A stretch of DNA of 23,021 bases from a bacterium (GTDB taxonomy: Bacteria; UBA8248): assembly GCA_027622355.1 (NCBI GenBank), contig JAQBZT010000010.1, positions 1-23,021 on the forward strand. Reading direction: 5' to 3'. Position 1 is the first letter of the stretch; the number at the start of each line of letters is the position of its first letter. Positions 22,315-23,021 of this stretch are shown here, piece by piece. The translations under genes and the position numbers were made by a program. The notes below the pieces were generated by a model. The model did no database searches. It saw only the letters and a program-made list of their open reading frames with translations, and had not been told where the DNA came from.

Positions 22315-23021
22315 TTTCTCGCCTCCGGCACGATCTCCTCTCCCATGCGAAGCATCTGGCCCATTTCGTCCCCGGCTTCGCAGGCGGTCTTGAAGATGAA
22401 GTGTCGCGCGCCCGCCTTCTCGAGCGCCGCGATCTGCCCCGCGATCCGATCCGGCGGGCCGTAGAGCAGGTATTTTTCCGCGATGCCGCGGAAGTCCATA
22501 TTGTAGCGCCGGGAGAGGTCCTCCGTCCCCTTTTGCAGGGCACGGACTTCGTCATCGTCAATGTGGAAAAAAGCATGATGAGCGGGAGTCCATCTTCCCG
22601 CCTCGATGCCGAGGTCGCGGCCGGCTTCATCGGCCCAGCCTCGCATCTGATCGAGGCCCGCTGCGAAGCGCTCTGGGGTGAAGAGGTAGGAGACGTAGCC
22701 GTCCCCCAGAAGGGCGGCGCGTCTTCGGGCGGCGTCGCTCCTTCCGCCGACCCAGATGGGCGGCCCGCCGGGGGTGGCGGGTGGCGGCATCTGGCGCACC
22801 GGGCCGAACCGCCAGAATCGCCCCTCGTGGGAAACCTCCTCGCCGCTCCAGAGCTTCCGGCAGATGGCGATGGCCTCATCCGTCCGCGCGCCCCGCTCGC
22901 CGTGGGGCACTCCGCAAAGCTCGAACTCCTCGACGCCTTCTCCGCCGATCCCGATCCCGAAGATGAGGCGGCCGCCCGAGAGATAGTCCACCGTGGCGGC
23001 GGTCTTGGCGGCGATGGCGGG
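22311..23021 (-). CDS. LLM-class flavin-dependent oxidoreductase (luciferase-like), N-terminus outside window
   Basis: The frame is open to the window edge, so the N-terminal part is missing; 236 residues are visible. DYLSGGRLIFGIGIGGEGVE is the common core of luciferase-like monooxygenases and F420- or FMN-dependent reductases. PPIWVGGRSDAARRRAALLGDGY follows and is the second family signature, near the flavin or F420 site. C-terminal IAEKYLLYGPPDRIAGQIAALEKAG is the usual closing helix. Whether it uses FMN or F420 cannot be told, and the substrate is unknown. A GTG within the frame at 22991 is not the start, since the conserved sequence continues upstream of it (AAKTAATVDYLSGG). The stop overlaps the two-TM gene start. 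Confidence 0.85.
   Translation of the reverse strand, partial: PAIAAKTAATVDYLSGGRLIFGIGIGGEGVEEFELCGVPHGERGARTDEAIAICRKLWSGEEVSHEGRFWRFGPVRQMPPPATPGGPPIWVGGRSDAARRRAALLGDGYVSYLFTPERFAAGLDQMRGWADEAGRDLGIEAGRWTPAHHAFFHIDDDEVRALQKGTEDLSRRYNMDFRGIAEKYLLYGPPDRIAGQIAALEKAGARHFIFKTACEAGDEMGQMLRMGEEIVPEARK

Overview
The window is GC-rich, densely coded bacterial chromosome with short gaps; no gene-free stretch reaches 300 bases. I see no rRNA, tRNA, CRISPR array, insertion sequence, phage gene or plasmid gene. The gene content points to a Gram-negative bacterium: a complete ISC iron-sulfur assembly operon with hscBA, fdx and iscX, a lipobox lipoprotein, signal peptides and a parvulin chaperone. Crotonase, CaiB-type CoA-transferase, luciferase-like (LLM) oxidoreductase, HDAC-like and orphan LivJ-like genes recall uncultured Desulfobacterota, Tectomicrobia or proteobacterial genomes. 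That placement is an inference and I cannot fix the phylum.

Layout. 1-1583 (+): the 3' end of truD, an NAD(P)-binding epimerase-like protein of the NDUFA9 type, and thioredoxin-coupled arsenate reductase arsC. 1593-4022: mutY (-) diverges from an orphan branched-chain-amino-acid-type binding protein (+). 4069-10545 (+): the isc operon. It has a strong promoter, an IscR-like operator, then iscR-iscS-iscU-iscA-hscB-hscA-fdx-iscX, and a single-receiver response regulator 20 bp further on. 10715-13468 (+): a crotonase-fold protein, a CaiB/BaiF CoA-transferase and rsmI, tightly spaced. 13583-14456 (+): a parvulin-type prolyl isomerase broken by one frameshift. 14473-20252 (-): an MFS transporter, a stand-alone GAF protein, and a modA-modB-modC-HDAC-like cluster with overlapping or nearly abutting genes. 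20415-21922 (+): a Tim44-like membrane protein and a small lipoprotein. 21937-23021 (-): a two-TM protein with an 18-bp tandem repeat and the 3' part of an LLM-class oxidoreductase that runs off the window.

How the genes work together. In the isc block, IscS removes sulfur from cysteine, IscU scaffolds the cluster, Fdx supplies electrons, HscA and HscB release the cluster, IscA carries it, IscX modulates IscS, and IscR senses cluster supply and should feed back on the operator at 4115-4131. mutY, upstream, encodes a client [4Fe-4S] enzyme. The mod genes form a complete molybdate importer.

Most of the window is ordinary housekeeping and metabolic sequence, and I found no clearly new system. 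The points most worth a second look are: two genes (iscR and modA) whose best start is the rare codon ATT placed behind a good Shine-Dalgarno; an HDAC-like hydrolase sharing the molybdate operon; the frameshifted parvulin; and hairpin signals in the isc leader and between iscA and hscB.
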